Shown here piece after piece: positions 63,930-64,000 of a stretch of 64,000 nucleotides of DNA. Position 1 is the stretch's first letter, and each line of letters starts with the position of its first letter. The stretch comes from Bifidobacterium pluvialisilvae. Lineage in GTDB: Bacteria; Actinomycetota; Actinomycetes; Actinomycetales; Bifidobacteriaceae. A program made the translations under genes and the position numbers. The stretch spans positions 101,212-165,211 of the forward strand of contig NZ_JAHBBI010000008.1 of NCBI RefSeq assembly GCF_019331695.1, given 5' to 3'. A model generated the notes under the pieces. The model searched no databases and was not told the origin of the DNA. It was given only the letters and a program-made list of their open reading frames with translations.

Positions 63930-64000
63930 TTAGTGTGAGCGTCCGGCCCAGCCGGTTCTGATGCCGAACCCGCTTTCGTAGGCGTCGACGCCGGTGGCGG
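63930..64000 (-). CDS. C-terminal end of an unidentified gene running off the window
   Basis: On the minus strand one frame reads ATGVDAYESGFGIRTGWAGR then SH and a TAA stop at 63930-63932. The composition looks like a real protein end (Gly/Arg/Trp-rich, no rare codons). Only 22 residues are visible, too few to name the family. The gene would be convergent to the candidate RNA at 63652. Confidence 0.45.
   Translation of the reverse strand, partial: ATGVDAYESGFGIRTGWAGRSH

Noticed and set aside
63652..63933. Small protein spanning the strong terminator
   Set aside because: A frame that reads through a GC-rich stem and T tract is unlikely to be translated; it has no ribosome site.

Overview
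The window is high-GC chromosomal DNA that looks like a Bifidobacterium. The gene content (MutT1-type Nudix/phosphatase beside ppk1, an actinobacterial kdpFABC-kdpDE locus, twin YhgE/Pip proteins with a TetR regulator) and the many palindromic intergenic repeats point that way. This is inferred from sequence features and family knowledge only. No plasmid or phage backbone, CRISPR array or insertion-sequence transposase was seen.

Layout. 1-6.3 kb: end of an aldo/keto reductase, a 52-bp tandem repeat, a large wall-anchored pectinesterase, an Asp/Asn-rich lipoprotein and an ApbE flavin transferase. 6.3-15 kb: an iron-acquisition operon with FTR1-type permease, P19-like lipoprotein, DUF2318 Fe-S membrane protein, two FtsX-type ABC permeases, an ABC ATPase and an FMN-binding lipoprotein. 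The divergent apbE next door probably flavinylates the last protein. 15-27 kb: three paralogous zinc-ribbon/membrane/helical proteins of unknown function surround a DUF4143 ATPase headed by four 23-bp iterons and a Nudix-PLD/helicase/DUF3427 pair that may be a repair or defence module. 27-32 kb: a RecQ-like helicase with a Gly/Ser/Arg tail, an S33 peptidase, a DUF4186 protein and a membrane protein.

32-39 kb: a TetR gene and two YhgE/Pip membrane proteins form one operon behind three evenly spaced palindromic operators. 39-44.3 kb: repeat-rich DNA, a DUF559 protein, an Asn/Gln-rich membrane protein, an aminotransferase and a THUMP-like methyltransferase that may be leaderless. 44.3-53.3 kb: the Kdp potassium system, with two tiny membrane-protein genes (one is kdpF), a strongly structured leader, kdpABC and kdpDE. 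53.6 kb: tRNA-Lys(UUU) with promoter and terminator. 54-64 kb: an actinobacterial-style hypothetical/MutT1/ppk1 cluster, rsmI, two poorly characterised genes, a DnaA-box cluster, metG, and repeat-rich DNA holding a possible small RNA.

Two dispersed palindrome families recur throughout, often between genes of one operon. One has the core GTCATCCTGAGCGAGC; the other has the core GGCTCCCTCTGACGAGGGAG. Several long antisense reading frames are shadows of GC-rich genes and are not annotated.
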